From Bacteroides fragilis (GTDB taxonomy: Bacteria > Bacteroidota > Bacteroidia > Bacteroidales > DTGW01), in assembly GCA_945889005.1 (NCBI GenBank), contig CAMDBI010000003.1, forward strand, positions 1 through 64,000: a stretch of DNA of 64,000 nucleotides. Reading direction: 5' to 3'. Both the position numbers and the translations under genes were made by a program. This document shows positions 63,942 through 64,000 of the stretch, one piece after another. The notes beneath the pieces are model-generated. The model ran no database searches and was not told where the DNA came from. It was given only the letters and a program-made list of their open reading frames with translations. The first letter of the stretch is position 1. Each line of letters starts with the position of its first letter.

Positions 63942-64000
63942 CACGTTTTTTTAAAAAATAAACTCTAATGTTGTTCGTTATTTCTATTTTTACAATATGA

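Overview
The window reads as a chromosomal segment of a Bacteroidota bacterium, probably of the order Bacteroidales. This is inferred from AT-rich DNA, promoters of the Bacteroidota type (TTTG, about 19 nt, TAnnTTTG), a menaquinone operon menF-D-B-A-C-E, an FeoA-FeoB fusion with a cysteine-rich partner, a U32 peptidase, a GIN-domain lipoprotein, and the order M23 peptidase / MerR regulator / alaS. No rRNA, tRNA, CRISPR array, prophage or intact insertion sequence was seen.

Layout. 1-4.5 kb: a MazF/PemK-type toxin-antitoxin pair, metF, panB, an RluA-type pseudouridine synthase and a RelE/ParE-type pair, with long heptanucleotide repeat arrays between and inside the genes. 4.5-12.9 kb: a MATE transporter and the menaquinone operon. 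12.8-13.7 kb: a decay zone with an interrupted small gene, a 59-residue lipoprotein and the tail of an IS21-type element. 13.7-21 kb (minus strand): guaB, three SurA/parvulin-type periplasmic proteins and an OstA/LptA-like protein, i.e. envelope biogenesis. 21.3-28 kb: a hybrid histidine kinase, a GIN-domain lipoprotein, an Omp85-type barrel and an S9 peptidase. 28-30.8 kb: a CheY-like receiver, two CheW-like proteins, a SiaC-like protein and a MESH1-like alarmone hydrolase. 30.8-38.3 kb: DEAD-box helicase, GtrA-like protein, ppdK, a MITE-like element, a XerD-type recombinase and pyk. 38.5-43 kb: OprB-like porin, FeoAB, Cys-rich partner and a DJ-1 protein. 43-51 kb: zinc-ribbon coiled-coil protein, NIF3, MerR, M23, alaS and an acyl-CoA synthetase. 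51-57 kb (minus): a five-gene MacAB-TolC-type exporter. 57-64 kb: rRNA methyltransferase-like protein, U32 peptidase, Fe/Mn superoxide dismutase, a glucosaminidase-LysM protein and recG.

Most genes are housekeeping. The least ordinary layer is short tandem repeats. Two unrelated 7-nt families, one 8-nt family and one 11-nt family occur, and nearly every array starts within about 12 nt after a stop codon when read in the direction of that gene. One heptamer family (TGAACCG / CGGTTCA) has a stop in all frames in one orientation and none in the other. The open orientation has become the 5' coding part of the pseudouridine synthase gene. The second family (TAATGAC) contains stop and start codons and lies at the recG / glucosaminidase junction.

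All calls come from reading the sequence and remembered family features. No database search was run.
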